This document shows, piece by piece, positions 1-8,432 of a DNA stretch of 64,000 nt. The translations under genes and the position numbers were made by a program. This DNA is from Hymenobacter sp. DG01 (lineage in GTDB: Bacteria; Bacteroidota; Bacteroidia; Cytophagales; Hymenobacteraceae): contig NZ_CP040936.1 of the NCBI RefSeq assembly GCF_006352025.1, positions 186,001 through 250,000 on the forward strand. Direction: 5' to 3'. How positions within the stretch are numbered: the first letter of the stretch is position 1; every line of letters starts with the position of its first letter. The notes beneath the pieces were generated by a model, which did no database searches, was not told where the DNA came from, and saw only the letters and a program-made list of their open reading frames with translations.

Positions 1-236
1 GCCGTTCGGGATTGTTTGGGCGGCCCCTGCTTAATAAGGTTTGCATACAGGACGGACACCCGGTGCGGCATTCTCGTGCTAGCTACCTTTTGGCTTTAGC
101 AAAGGAGAGCAGAATGTGCAAATGGCGCGGACGAACCCAACGCGAGCTGGCCGCCGTTGGCGGCCGCAAGTCAGGAGACTTGCCTTATTTACCGACGGGC
201 AGACGCCTGGCCTCCGGCCAGAAGTCTGCCGCCAGT

Positions 237-283
237 ACACCCTGTCACCCTGTCACCCCATCACCTGTCACTTGTCACCCCTT
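237..283. repeat. Short tandem repeat, 7-8 bp unit
   Basis: About five imperfect copies of a CCTGTCAC-like unit stand head to tail. The array runs across the stop codon of the AraC-type gene on the minus strand, so its last few codons lie inside the repeat. Unit gain or loss would change the C-terminal tail or move the stop. Nothing else gene-like is visible in the first 236 bases. Confidence 0.7.
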
Positions 284-1151
284 CCCCCTCATACCGAAAG
301 CCCTCCGGGGTTTGCCCAGTGTGCTTGCGGAAGTAGCGGCCGAAGTAGGAAGCGTCGTCGAAACCGAGCGTGTCGGCTACCTGGGCCACGGTGGCGGACG
401 TGTGGCGAAGCAGGCGGCGGGCTTCCATCAACACGCGCTCCTGAACAAGGGCACTGGCGGTTTTGCCCAGGTGGCGGCGGCACAGGGCATTGAGGTGGTT
501 GGGCGAAACATGGAGCAGATCGGCGTAGTGCTGCACTTCCCGCTGAGTGCGGAAATGCTGGTTGAGCAGGGCTCCGAACTCGCGCAGGAGGTGCTGGGCG
601 TGGCGCGGCTCGCCGCTAGCAGGTTGAGCCGCCGTGGAGGGGTAGTGACGCGCGGCCAGTTCCAGGCAAATAAGCAGGTAGGAGCGAAATACCTCATCCT
701 GCTGTGGGGCCGGGGTAGCGTGTTCCTGCCACATGCGCTCAAATAGAGGCCGCAGCTCAGTTTCTTCGGCGCCTAGGTGCAGCACGGGCGCATGTACGTG
801 CTGGAAGAATGGGTACTCATAGAGCCGGCCACCGGGGTAGCGGGCCAGGTAGAAATCAGCCTCAAATAGTACCACGTAACCTTGCGCGTCTTCGGAAAGC
901 TGCCAGTGATGCACCTGTCCCGGGGTCATGAAAAACAGGCTACCCGGCTCCAGCGGATAGGTTACCAAGTCTATAGTGTGCGTGCCCTGGCCCTGCGTGA
1001 CGTAGAGCAGCAGGTAGAAGTCGTGGGCGTGGGGCTGACTGGTACCGGGGAAGTTGGCCACATGCCGCGCCAGCCGCTCCAGGTACCACGGCCGTGGTCG
1101 TTGCTGCGGAAACGATTCAAGCGTCAGGACGGGCAGGCGGGGCGGTTGCAT
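261..1151 (-). CDS. AraC family transcriptional regulator
   Basis: A 296-residue DNA-binding regulator of the cupin plus AraC type. Residues about 35-110 look like the N-terminal AraC ligand-binding cupin (QPHAHDFYLLLY, then PGQVHHW). Residues about 190-290 carry the two helix-turn-helix motifs, with the typical second one (VAQVADTLGFDDASYF) and the closing GQTPEGFR. It starts 11 bp after the stop of the small membrane protein, which in turn follows the secreted GH31 gene by 35 bp, so the three probably share a transcript. The neighbourhood suggests control by a sugar or a glucan product, but the ligand cannot be read from sequence. Family call is firm; target is unknown. Confidence 0.93.
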   Translation of the reverse strand: MQPPRLPVLTLESFPQQRPRPWYLERLARHVANFPGTSQPHAHDFYLLLYVTQGQGTHTIDLVTYPLEPGSLFFMTPGQVHHWQLSEDAQGYVVLFEADFYLARYPGGRLYEYPFFQHVHAPVLHLGAEETELRPLFERMWQEHATPAPQQDEVFRSYLLICLELAARHYPSTAAQPASGEPRHAQHLLREFGALLNQHFRTQREVQHYADLLHVSPNHLNALCRRHLGKTASALVQERVLMEARRLLRHTSATVAQVADTLGFDDASYFGRYFRKHTGQTPEGFRYEGEGVTSDR

Positions 1152-1161
1152 ACAGGGTCGG

Positions 1162-1623
1162 TTACTCGCCGAAGTTACGGAGCCGCTTCTTGCTGAGCTC
1201 GTAGCTGATGATGGCCGGAATATAGAAGGTGATGTCGGCCAGGAACTTAGCGGCCAATATGCCGCCGGCCCGGCTGCCGGTCCAGCGGGGCAACCAGTAC
1301 ATCAGCGCCGGCCGAATCAGGAAGCTGTCGAGTATTTCGGCCGGCCCGAACTCCACGGCCAGGGCCCGCACGTTGCGCCCGAAGGTGCGCGCGCTGTAGT
1401 GCCGGCCCTGGGCCTGCAGCTCCCGGCGTGCCAGCCGCATATCCTGCCCCAGCAGCCACCCAAAATAAGCCACGTTCCCGGCCCAGGTACCTGCCAGTGC
1501 GGCCCGCAAATCCTGCTCCGGCGCCAGGTGCCACGCCACGCCCGCCCCGGCCAGGGTAGCCACCACCGACAGTATCTCGGCGGGCAGGTAGCGGCGCAGC
1601 CATTCACGGATTTTTGGTTTCAT
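1162..1623 (-). CDS. Small membrane protein of unknown function
   Basis: 153 residues, no family recognised. Hydrophobic stretches at about 14-33 (AEILSVVATLAGAGVAWHL), 43-60 and 122-143 (LAAKFLADITFYIPAIISY) suggest three or four membrane helices, with a basic N-terminus and a basic C-terminal end. It starts with ATG 35 bp after the GH31 stop and ends 11 bp before the AraC start, so it is placed as the middle gene of a three-gene transcript. Function could be transport or envelope related, but nothing in the sequence decides this. Confidence 0.8.
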   Translation of the reverse strand: MKPKIREWLRRYLPAEILSVVATLAGAGVAWHLAPEQDLRAALAGTWAGNVAYFGWLLGQDMRLARRELQAQGRHYSARTFGRNVRALAVEFGPAEILDSFLIRPALMYWLPRWTGSRAGGILAAKFLADITFYIPAIISYELSKKRLRNFGE

Positions 1624-1658
1624 AGCAGGAGAGGGGGGTAGGGGTAAGGTTCTGCTTG

Positions 1659-4600
1659 CTACCGAATCACGAGCAACCGCTGGTGTTGCCCGGCCAACTC
1701 GACTCGGTAAACGCCACTCGGTACCGGACGGCCCTGCGCGTCGTCAGCATTCCAGATCAGGGTGTGCGGCCCCGCTTGGTTAGCCGTGGGGAAGGTGCGT
1801 ACTAACTGGCCGTGGGCGTTGAAGATCTGCAACGCACCTGCCGGGCCTGGCTGGTGCAAGGTGTAGCGCAGTTCTGTGCTTCCCCCAAACGTGCGGTTAC
1901 CGGGTGCCTCCAGCGTCAGGATTTCTGGGCTCAGATTGGGGGCGGGGGCGGTGTTGAGCCGCAGCCCCGCAATGCTTAAGCCCACGGAGCGGCGGCCCAC
2001 CGCGAAGCGGAGCCGCAACGTATGTCGCAGGCTATCAAACTGCCAGTCGGTAAGGTCCTGTTCGCCAATCCGAACTGCTTGGGGCGGGGCCGCAACGCGC
2101 GGAATCAGCAGTTCAATCACCCGGGTGGCGGGCTCGCCTTCGTAGCCCGGGCCGCGGGGCGTGACACTAAACGTGGTAAGATCAGGCAAGTTAGAACCCG
2201 TGAAGCTCAACAGCTGGTAAGCCTGCCGCTGCATCCGAGCTCCGCTTTTACCATCATCTTCGTATAAAGAGAAGCTGGAGTGCACCACATCTGGGTCGGC
2301 GTAGTAGCGCAGGCGCAGGGTATCGGCACGGTAAAGAGCGGTACTACTTACGTAGGGCGCCATAGGAACAATGGCCCCGGCCCGCGCCAGCACCGGAATG
2401 CGGGCCAGGAGGGCAGAGCGGCCCACGGTAGCGCCGCCGGGCACCGTTTCGTGGGTGTAAAAATCAACCCAGCTGCCGGCGGGCAACACCACGTTGCGGC
2501 GGCGTTGGCCGGGCTGCAGAACGGGTGCTACCAGCAGGTTCGGGCCGAGCATAAACTGGTCGTTGAGGTTGGCCAGGGCCGGCGTATTCATTTCAGTAGG
2601 AAGCCAGGAACGCTGGGCAGGGCTGCTGATGAGTGGGGCTCTCCATTCATCAGGGTTAGCTAAATCCTCATCCGTAAAGCCGGCTTCTCTTTCCTCGGCG
2701 GTGAGGGGCGTGGGGTCCCAATTCGGGCTGGGGGCGGGCGCTGTACTGAAGCTGGGGGCTCCGTAGTTCATGGGGCGGGTCAGGGGCGTGCCGGTCTGGC
2801 TGTTTTCCCAGGCCAGCGTGTAGAGGTAGGGCAGCAGTTGGTAACGCAGGTGGGTGGCTTCGCGCACATAGCTCTGATAGGGCTCCGGAAACCAGTACGG
2901 CTCGGGGGGCGTGCCAGCCCCGTGCGGGCGCAGAATAGGTCCCAGGCTAGCCATCTGCAGCCAGCGGGTGTACAGCTCGGGGTCTACGGTATTGCCCGCG
3001 AAGCCGCCCGCATCGGAGTGCATGTAGCCTACCCCACCCAGCCCCATGCTGAGCATAATGGGTACTTGGGCCTGCAGGCCGCTCCAGGAGCGGCTCACGT
3101 CGCCCGACCACGGAAATACGCTGTTGCGCTGCATGCCCGCCCAGCCCGAGCGGGCCAGGTTAAACAGCCGCTCCTGCGGGTAATTCTGGGTGTAGCCTTC
3201 CTGCAGAATGCTAGCCCAGGCCTGTCCGTAGGCGTTATGGATGCGCCGCGTGGGCCCCGGGTCATACACCATGTCAGTGGGCTGATTCTCGGGCTCGCCC
3301 AGGTCGCTCCACCAGCCGCCCACGCCATCTTGCTTCAGCCGGTTGTACTGCTGCCAGAGCCAGTGCTGCGTTTGGGGCCGGAACATATCGAGCAGGGTAG
3401 CCGGGCCGGCCCAGAAGGAGGCTACCGTATAGGGGCGGCCCAGCGTATCGCGGCCCACCAGCCCCTGGCGGCGCACCAGGCTGTCGTTGATGGATGCGCG
3501 CATCACGTAGGGCTCCGAAATCAGGATGGTTTTGACGCCCGCCGAGTCGAGGCGGCGCATCAGGCGGGCAGGGTCCGGGAAATGGGGCTGCTGCCACTGA
3601 AAGTCGCCCTGTCGGGACGTGCCTCCAAACCAGTACAGGTCCAGCACCAGCGCGTCCAGCGGGAAGCCGGCCCGGCGCATGCGGCGGGCAACCTGGTACA
3701 TTTCCTGCTCCGAGCGGTAGCCGAACCGGCTTTGAATAAGGCCCAGGGCCCAGCGTGGGGGTAGGGGCTGGCGGCCGGTCAGGGCCGTGTAGCGGTCCAG
3801 TATCTCGGCGTAGGATCTGCCCGAAACAATGAAGTACCCCAGGTTCGTGAGTCCCTCGCCGGTGTACTCCAGCGTGTTTTTATCAGTGGCTCCCAGATCT
3901 AGCGTGCCGGGCGCGTGGTTATCGAAGAACAGCATGTAGCCCCGGCTGCTGACCACCGTTGGTAAGCTCACATTCAGCGTTGACTCGCCGTTCTGGTAGC
4001 CGTAGCGGGCTTCGTTGTAGAGGGTTAGGCGGCGGCCGCGCCGGTCCAGGGGCAGGGCGCGGGAGCCCGTGCCGTACAGGTGCTCCTCGGGCGCCAGCTG
4101 AAACGACACGCCCGTGCCACCCGGCGTACTACCCACCGCAGGCTGCTGAAATACCCCGTCGGTTTCCCGAAGCAGCGTTTTACCGTTCTGCGAACAGCTG
4201 ACTCGTAGCGGGTTTTTCTGAACAGTAAAGGTAACCGTACGGTCGGTTTTCCACTCCAGGATGGTGGGGGTAGCCCGTACGAGTCCTTCGGCCCATTGCT
4301 GATAAAACCGGGCCGGCATGCCGGGCTCTGGGCCCTCGTGGTGCGTTCCGGGCGGGTGCCACGGCTGCGGCGCCTGAACCACGCTCACCGAAGAAATATC
4401 CTGCACCGGCTGCCCCGCCGGAAAATACTCTACCCGCACGACGCCCACCGCCCAGGGCCGTAGGCGCAGCGTAGCCCCAGTGGTGCTTTTAATGGTTAGG
4501 ATGCCTTTATCATAAGAGTGGCTCCCGTAGTTGCCAATTGCCGTGCGGGAAGCGGCCGGGGCTACTGGCCGGGCAAATGGGTCCTGGGTGGGCGGGCCGC

Positions 4601-4685
4601 CGGCGGTGCGCTGCCCGTAGGCCGACAGAAGCGGCGGAAGCAGCAAAAACGGCAGCAGCCGGAAACAGCGGAACAGGTAGGCCAT
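1659..4685 (-). CDS. Secreted GH31 alpha-glucosidase-type hydrolase with T9SS C-terminal domain
   Basis: A 1008-residue glycoside hydrolase family 31 enzyme predicted to cut alpha-linked glucose or xylose units outside the cell. A signal peptide covers about residues 1-24 (ending SAYGQ). The beta-sandwich N-domain is followed by the catalytic barrel, with PRWALGLIQSRFGY near 310-323, the nucleophile Asp461 in WWSDLGEPE, and a likely acid Asp529 in WSGDV. The last about 85 residues form a FlgD-like Ig fold ending in LLVIR, typical of proteins exported by the type IX system. ATG 4685 is chosen because the signal peptide starts there. It is upstream of the membrane protein and AraC genes. Substrate within GH31 (glucosidase, xylosidase or transglycosylase) is open. 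Confidence 0.92.
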   Translation of the reverse strand: MAYLFRCFRLLPFLLLPPLLSAYGQRTAGGPPTQDPFARPVAPAASRTAIGNYGSHSYDKGILTIKSTTGATLRLRPWAVGVVRVEYFPAGQPVQDISSVSVVQAPQPWHPPGTHHEGPEPGMPARFYQQWAEGLVRATPTILEWKTDRTVTFTVQKNPLRVSCSQNGKTLLRETDGVFQQPAVGSTPGGTGVSFQLAPEEHLYGTGSRALPLDRRGRRLTLYNEARYGYQNGESTLNVSLPTVVSSRGYMLFFDNHAPGTLDLGATDKNTLEYTGEGLTNLGYFIVSGRSYAEILDRYTALTGRQPLPPRWALGLIQSRFGYRSEQEMYQVARRMRRAGFPLDALVLDLYWFGGTSRQGDFQWQQPHFPDPARLMRRLDSAGVKTILISEPYVMRASINDSLVRRQGLVGRDTLGRPYTVASFWAGPATLLDMFRPQTQHWLWQQYNRLKQDGVGGWWSDLGEPENQPTDMVYDPGPTRRIHNAYGQAWASILQEGYTQNYPQERLFNLARSGWAGMQRNSVFPWSGDVSRSWSGLQAQVPIMLSMGLGGVGYMHSDAGGFAGNTVDPELYTRWLQMASLGPILRPHGAGTPPEPYWFPEPYQSYVREATHLRYQLLPYLYTLAWENSQTGTPLTRPMNYGAPSFSTAPAPSPNWDPTPLTAEEREAGFTDEDLANPDEWRAPLISSPAQRSWLPTEMNTPALANLNDQFMLGPNLLVAPVLQPGQRRRNVVLPAGSWVDFYTHETVPGGATVGRSALLARIPVLARAGAIVPMAPYVSSTALYRADTLRLRYYADPDVVHSSFSLYEDDGKSGARMQRQAYQLLSFTGSNLPDLTTFSVTPRGPGYEGEPATRVIELLIPRVAAPPQAVRIGEQDLTDWQFDSLRHTLRLRFAVGRRSVGLSIAGLRLNTAPAPNLSPEILTLEAPGNRTFGGSTELRYTLHQPGPAGALQIFNAHGQLVRTFPTANQAGPHTLIWNADDAQGRPVPSGVYRVELAGQHQRLLVIR

Positions 4686-4950
4686 GGAAGGGGATTCAGA
4701 AACAATCAGCCAAGATAGCCTCCGGAATAGGTCCTGAGCCTGGGTTTACAGTAAAATCCTCCGGGAAAGCCTTCTTCCGGGACGAAGAGCAAACAGCGCA
4801 CAAAATTCGGCAAACCGGGCATTACCGGGCCGGCAGAAGAAGGGAAGACAAGCGGCCGCGTGGCGTCAATACCAGCACCAAAGGCAACGCCCGCGCCGTG
4901 GCTGGCGTACAGTTCTCCTACCTACGTCATTCTTCCCAACTCCCTGCGTT

Positions 4951-5292
4951 ATGAACCACGCCGACCGCATCGAAGAAACCATTGAAGGCATCTACCATGC
5001 CCTGGAGCAACACAGCAACCACCCCGTAGATGCCGGCCTGGGCCACATCGACAGCTGGATTCAAGCCCTCGATGGCCTCGGGGGCTCGGCCCTCACCGGC
5101 CTGCAGGCCGAGCTGCGCAACCTGCGCTCCTTCGTGGAGCGCGACGACCGTCCGGCCATGGCCAACTCCCTGCAGCTGCTGGGCCAGCAAACCTCCCTCA
5201 TGGCCCGCGACATGCACGACGGAGTAGGCGACCATCTGCGCCACCTGGGCCAGGTACTGATTACGGCCGCCGGCAACCTGAAAGTATCCTAG
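4951..5292 (+). CDS. Small helical protein, paralogue 1 of 3
   Basis: 113 residues, mostly predicted helix, no signal peptide and no known family. It shares a pattern with the next two genes: an N-terminal helix with EETIEGIYHALEQ, an Ile/Leu-x-x-Trp-Ile-x-x-Leu segment (HIDSWIQALDGL), a Leu-rich middle (LQAELRNLRSFV), and a C-terminal helix ending in a run of the type VLITAAGNL. Divergent from the GH31 gene with 265 bp between starts, and closed by a strong terminator. The 3-copy set suggests a cytoplasmic oligomeric or regulatory protein; no function can be assigned. Confidence 0.8.
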   Translation: MNHADRIEETIEGIYHALEQHSNHPVDAGLGHIDSWIQALDGLGGSALTGLQAELRNLRSFVERDDRPAMANSLQLLGQQTSLMARDMHDGVGDHLRHLGQVLITAAGNLKVS

Positions 5293-5320
5293 CCGACTTC
5301 TCTTCTCTGCCTTGGTTAGC

Positions 5321-5350
5321 AGCCTCGCCCAGCGGGCGAGGCTGTTTTTT
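5321..5350 (+). terminator. Rho-independent terminator
   Basis: A 10-bp GC-rich stem (AGCCTCGCCC with GGGCGAGGCT) with a 3-nt loop, followed by G and six T. It closes the first small paralogue gene. Confidence 0.9.
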
Positions 5351-5383
5351 CATCCGGGGCGTAGTACCCAAAATTCCTTTCCT

Positions 5384-5767
5384 ATGACACCTGATTCATC
5401 TGCTTCGGGCCAGAGCCACGCTCCTGGCTCCGTGCTGGCGGGCAGCCAAACCCACCTCGAAGCTACCCTGCACGCCCTGCAAACCGACCACCTGCCCAAC
5501 CTGCGCCCGGCGGCCGGCGACAACCTCTACCGCTGGATGCACATGCTCCAGACCGTGGAGGGCGACCAGTTTGCCCCCCTCATTGCTGAGCTGCAAAACC
5601 TCTACAATGCCATCATCCCCGACAATCCGGTTGGCCCGCAGGTACAGCAGATTCTGCAAAACCTTGCCACGCTAACCGCCCAGGCCGCCACTACTGCCGA
5701 TGCCAGCTTCCGGGACAAGCTGATGGAGTTGGCGCAGGCGCTCCGGACAGCCGCCGACACACTCTAG
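5384..5767 (+). CDS. Small helical protein, paralogue 2 of 3
   Basis: 127 residues from ATG 5384. The frame is open from 5312, but upstream of 5384 lies the terminator, so the inner ATG is chosen. After a Ser/Gly-rich start comes LEATLHALQTDHL, then NLYRWMHMLQTVEG, LIAELQNLYNAI, a middle helix, and a C-terminal helix (LMELAQALRTAADTL). The order and spacing match the genes on both sides, with paralogue 3 the closer relative (LEAT-L near the N-terminus in both). No signal peptide, no cysteine, no known domain. Confidence 0.8.
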   Translation: MTPDSSASGQSHAPGSVLAGSQTHLEATLHALQTDHLPNLRPAAGDNLYRWMHMLQTVEGDQFAPLIAELQNLYNAIIPDNPVGPQVQQILQNLATLTAQAATTADASFRDKLMELAQALRTAADTL

Positions 5768-5936
5768 CAGCGCCGAGAGCGCCGGTTAAGGGCCAGCTGC
5801 GGAATGTTGGCAGATCAGGTGAGCAGAAGCCCCGCCAAGCCACAAACCAAATGTTGTACGGGCTCCGTTGCCAACCCTGCACGTAAGGAGGTAGTAAACA
5901 AGAAGATTCCTGTTGTTTCACTCAACTTCCTACCCT

Positions 5937-6305
5937 ATGTCCGTATCCCATTCTGCCAGCGCCGACCAACTGGAGGCCACGCTCCGCATTCTTCGCAGTG
6001 AAGATGTAACCCAAGTGCTGCCCCGGGCCACTGAAAACATCGACGGCTGGATTCAGATGCTGCGCGCCTCTGGCGAAACCGCTCATGCCACCATTGCCGC
6101 TGACCTGGTGAGGCTAAAAGGCTTTCTGGCCGGTACCGACCCAAACCCCATCAGCGACGTGCTGCAAACCCTGGCCGAGCACATCAACAGCTTCGTGGAT
6201 GACGCCAACCCGCGCTTCATCGAGTCCCTGGACCAGCTCTCCAAACAACTCATCGATGTGGCCCGCAACCTGCAAACCGCCCGCGACGCGCAGCAAGAGC
6301 AATAA
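5937..6305 (+). CDS. Small helical protein, paralogue 3 of 3
   Basis: 122 residues from ATG 5937 (MSVSHSASADQLEATL), preferred to an in-frame upstream start because it aligns with paralogue 2. It keeps the LEATL-x-x-L opening, the NIDGWIQMLRASGE segment matching HIDSWIQAL and NLYRWMHML in its sisters, then LVRLKGFLAG and a long C-terminal amphipathic helix. A 169-bp spacer precedes it, so it may have its own promoter, and a strong terminator follows. Function unknown. Confidence 0.8.
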   Translation: MSVSHSASADQLEATLRILRSEDVTQVLPRATENIDGWIQMLRASGETAHATIAADLVRLKGFLAGTDPNPISDVLQTLAEHINSFVDDANPRFIESLDQLSKQLIDVARNLQTARDAQQEQ

Positions 6306-6332
6306 GTTGACTTGCCTACCGAGTATAATAAG

Positions 6333-6362
6333 AAAAGGCCCCGCAGTGTGCGGGGCCTTTTC
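6333..6362. terminator. Bidirectional terminator
   Basis: AAAAGGCCCCGCA and TGCGGGGCCTTTT form a long stem with A run and T run on the two sides. It separates the third small paralogue (+) from the convergent gamma-glutamyltransferase gene (-). Confidence 0.9.
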
Positions 6363-6395
6363 TGTTTGTGCATTCTCAAGTTGCGCCAAAATAGG

Positions 6396-8126
6396 TTAGT
6401 ACCCTTGGGCCGAATCGTCGCCACGCGGGTCGGCGCCGCCTTCCAGCTTACCATCGGGCAGCACCCGAATCACCTCCATCCGGCCCCAAGGGGCGCGCGG
6501 GTTCAGGCGGTAGCCGCGGGCCTGCAGCGTGTCTTTGGCGGCGGGTAGGAGCGCGCCTTCTTCCACGTCAATCTGATCTGGGAGCCACTGATGGTGGAGG
6601 CGGGGCGCACCTACGGCCTGCTGGGCGTTCATTCCATAATCAACAGTGTTCAGGATGGCCTGCAGCACGCTGGTAATGATGGTGCTGCCGCCGGGCGTAC
6701 CGGCTACCAGGGCTACCTTCTTGCTCTTGGTCAGGATGGTGGGCGTCATGGAGGACAGCATGCGCTTGCCGGGCGCAATGGCGTTGGCCGCCCCACCTAC
6801 CAGCCCGTAGGCGTTGGGCGTGCCGGGTTTGCTGCTGAAGTCGTCCATTTCATTATTGAGCAGGAAACCAGCCCCGGCTACTACTACTTTGCTGCCATAG
6901 GCTCCATTGAGGGTAGTAGTACAGCTCACGGCGTTGCCCTGGGCATCCACAATGCTGTAATGCGTCGTCTGGTCCGACTCGTAAGCAGGTAGACCCGCGC
7001 CAGCCGTTACCTGTGCGCTAGGCGTAGCCCGATAGGGTAGGGTAGAGGCCATGCGCTGCTTGTTATAGGGCTTTTCGAGCAGCTGCGCCACCGGCACCCG
7101 CCCGAAGTCCGGGTCGCCGAGGTAGGTAGCGCGGTCGGCATACACGCGGCGCTCGGCTTCGGTAATCCAGTGCGTGGCCTGGGGCGAGTGCCAGCCGGCC
7201 TGGCCCAGGTTGTAAGGCTCCAGCATCTGCAGCATCTGCAGCAGCGCTACCCCGCCGGAGCTGGGCGGCGGGAACGTGAGCACCTCGTAGCCCCGGTACT
7301 TACCGTGCAAAGGCGTGCGCCACTTAGGCTGGTAGTTGGCCAGGTCCTGCTGGCTGATGATGCCCTTGCCGCGCTGCATTTCGGCCACGATAAAGCGGGC
7401 CGTTTCTCCTTCGTAAAATCCCGCCCGGCCCTTGTCCCGGATTCGTTCCAGGGTGCGGGCCAGCTCTGTTTGCACGAAGTTTTCGCCGGCTTTCCACTCG
7501 CCCTGGGTGCGAATAAGCGCGGCACCTTGGTTTACCTTCAGAAAGGTGTCGCGCGTGCGGTTCAGCCCAGCGGCTTCCTTCTCGGTCAATACCACCCCTT
7601 TAGCGGCCAAGTCCACGGCGGGCTGCACCACATCTTTCCAGGGGAGCTTGCCCAGCTTTTGGTGCAGCTCGGCCATGCCCGCCACGGTGCCGGGTACGCC
7701 GGCGGCCAAATGGCCCAGGGTGCTGAGGTCCGGAATTACGTTGCCCTGCTGGTCCAGGTACATGTCGCGGGTAGCGGCCGCAGGAGCGGTTTCGCGGAAA
7801 TCGAGGGCGCCTTCGCTTCCATCGGCCCCGCGGTAGAGCAGGAAGCCGCCGCCCCCAATATTGCCCGCCACCGGGAACACCACGGCCAGGGCAAACTGCA
7901 CCGCCACGGCGGCATCGTAGGCATTGCCGCCTTTGCGCAGAATTTCCACGCCCACCCGCGTAGCCTCCGGGTGGGCCGACACTACCATGGCTTTGTCGGT
8001 GATGACGGGGGTAGCGGCCGGCACTGGAGTAGCGAGTACGGCAGAAGTGGCCGGAGCGGTAGTGTTCTGACTGGTAGAGCAAGCCAGCAGACCGGCCAGG
8101 GCCAGCGGGTAAAAAAAGCGTTTCAT
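6396..8126 (-). CDS. ggt: Gamma-glutamyltransferase (lipoprotein precursor)
   Basis: A 576-residue enzyme of the Ntn-hydrolase type that takes gamma-glutamyl groups from glutathione and related compounds. The N-terminus MKRFFYPLALAGLLAC is a lipoprotein signal, placing it at the periplasmic face or outer membrane. Early motifs fit the family (GVEILRKGGNAYDAAVA, NIGGGGFLLYR). The expected self-cleavage site and nucleophile Thr appears in DQTTHYSIVD, followed by GNAVSCTTTLN and the glycine-rich PGGSTIITSV near the C-terminus. Full family length. A TACCTTTA box lies five bases upstream of its ATG. It stands alone, convergent with the small paralogues and divergent from the branching enzyme. Confidence 0.95.
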   Translation of the reverse strand: MKRFFYPLALAGLLACSTSQNTTAPATSAVLATPVPAATPVITDKAMVVSAHPEATRVGVEILRKGGNAYDAAVAVQFALAVVFPVAGNIGGGGFLLYRGADGSEGALDFRETAPAAATRDMYLDQQGNVIPDLSTLGHLAAGVPGTVAGMAELHQKLGKLPWKDVVQPAVDLAAKGVVLTEKEAAGLNRTRDTFLKVNQGAALIRTQGEWKAGENFVQTELARTLERIRDKGRAGFYEGETARFIVAEMQRGKGIISQQDLANYQPKWRTPLHGKYRGYEVLTFPPPSSGGVALLQMLQMLEPYNLGQAGWHSPQATHWITEAERRVYADRATYLGDPDFGRVPVAQLLEKPYNKQRMASTLPYRATPSAQVTAGAGLPAYESDQTTHYSIVDAQGNAVSCTTTLNGAYGSKVVVAGAGFLLNNEMDDFSSKPGTPNAYGLVGGAANAIAPGKRMLSSMTPTILTKSKKVALVAGTPGGSTIITSVLQAILNTVDYGMNAQQAVGAPRLHHQWLPDQIDVEEGALLPAAKDTLQARGYRLNPRAPWGRMEVIRVLPDGKLEGGADPRGDDSAQGY

Positions 8127-8130
8127 ACAG

Positions 8131-8138
8131 TAAAGGTA
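8131..8138 (-). promoter_or_regulatory. Possible -7 box directly before ggt
   Basis: TACCTTTA on the minus strand ends four bases before the ggt ATG, close to the Bacteroidota TAnnTTTG consensus. No good -33 TTG is seen at the right distance. If real, the transcript would have almost no leader. The 306-bp ggt/glgB spacer (8127-8432) otherwise holds only the promoter box at 8398 and no gene. Confidence 0.4.
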
Positions 8139-8397
8139 AGGCTACCTGATAACTGCCGCCGGGAAACCAGGGTAGCAAGTAGAGCAAGCAAACCGCTGAT
8201 GCCGCGCAGAGCCTGAGATTGAGGATATGATGCTGGATAAGCCGAAAATTGCCTCCCAGTAGGCCCATATCAGTCAATGAGGAAAGTGCCCCGGAGCCAC
8301 TTGAAATCTACGGCCTGCAAGTAAACCCCACCATGCGGCAATGGTTTGCCGTATGAGGGCCCGGCTCATCGTCCTACTGCAACTTAAACGAATCCTG

Positions 8398-8405
8398 TAG
8401 CTTTG
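8398..8405 (+). promoter_or_regulatory. -7 promoter box of the branching enzyme gene
   Basis: TAGCTTTG matches TAnnTTTG exactly and lies 27 bases before ATG 8433, which places the transcript start inside the spacer. A TTG-type -33 element is not clear. This also argues that the coding start is ATG 8433 and not the in-frame TTG at 8403, which overlaps the box. Confidence 0.6.
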
Positions 8406-8432
8406 GGCCCGACCGACTTGCTAATTCGCGCT

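Noticed and set aside
12..746. Open frame at the left edge on the plus strand
   Set aside because: It overlaps the AraC gene on the opposite strand and has no protein features. Nothing else was seen in bases 1-236.
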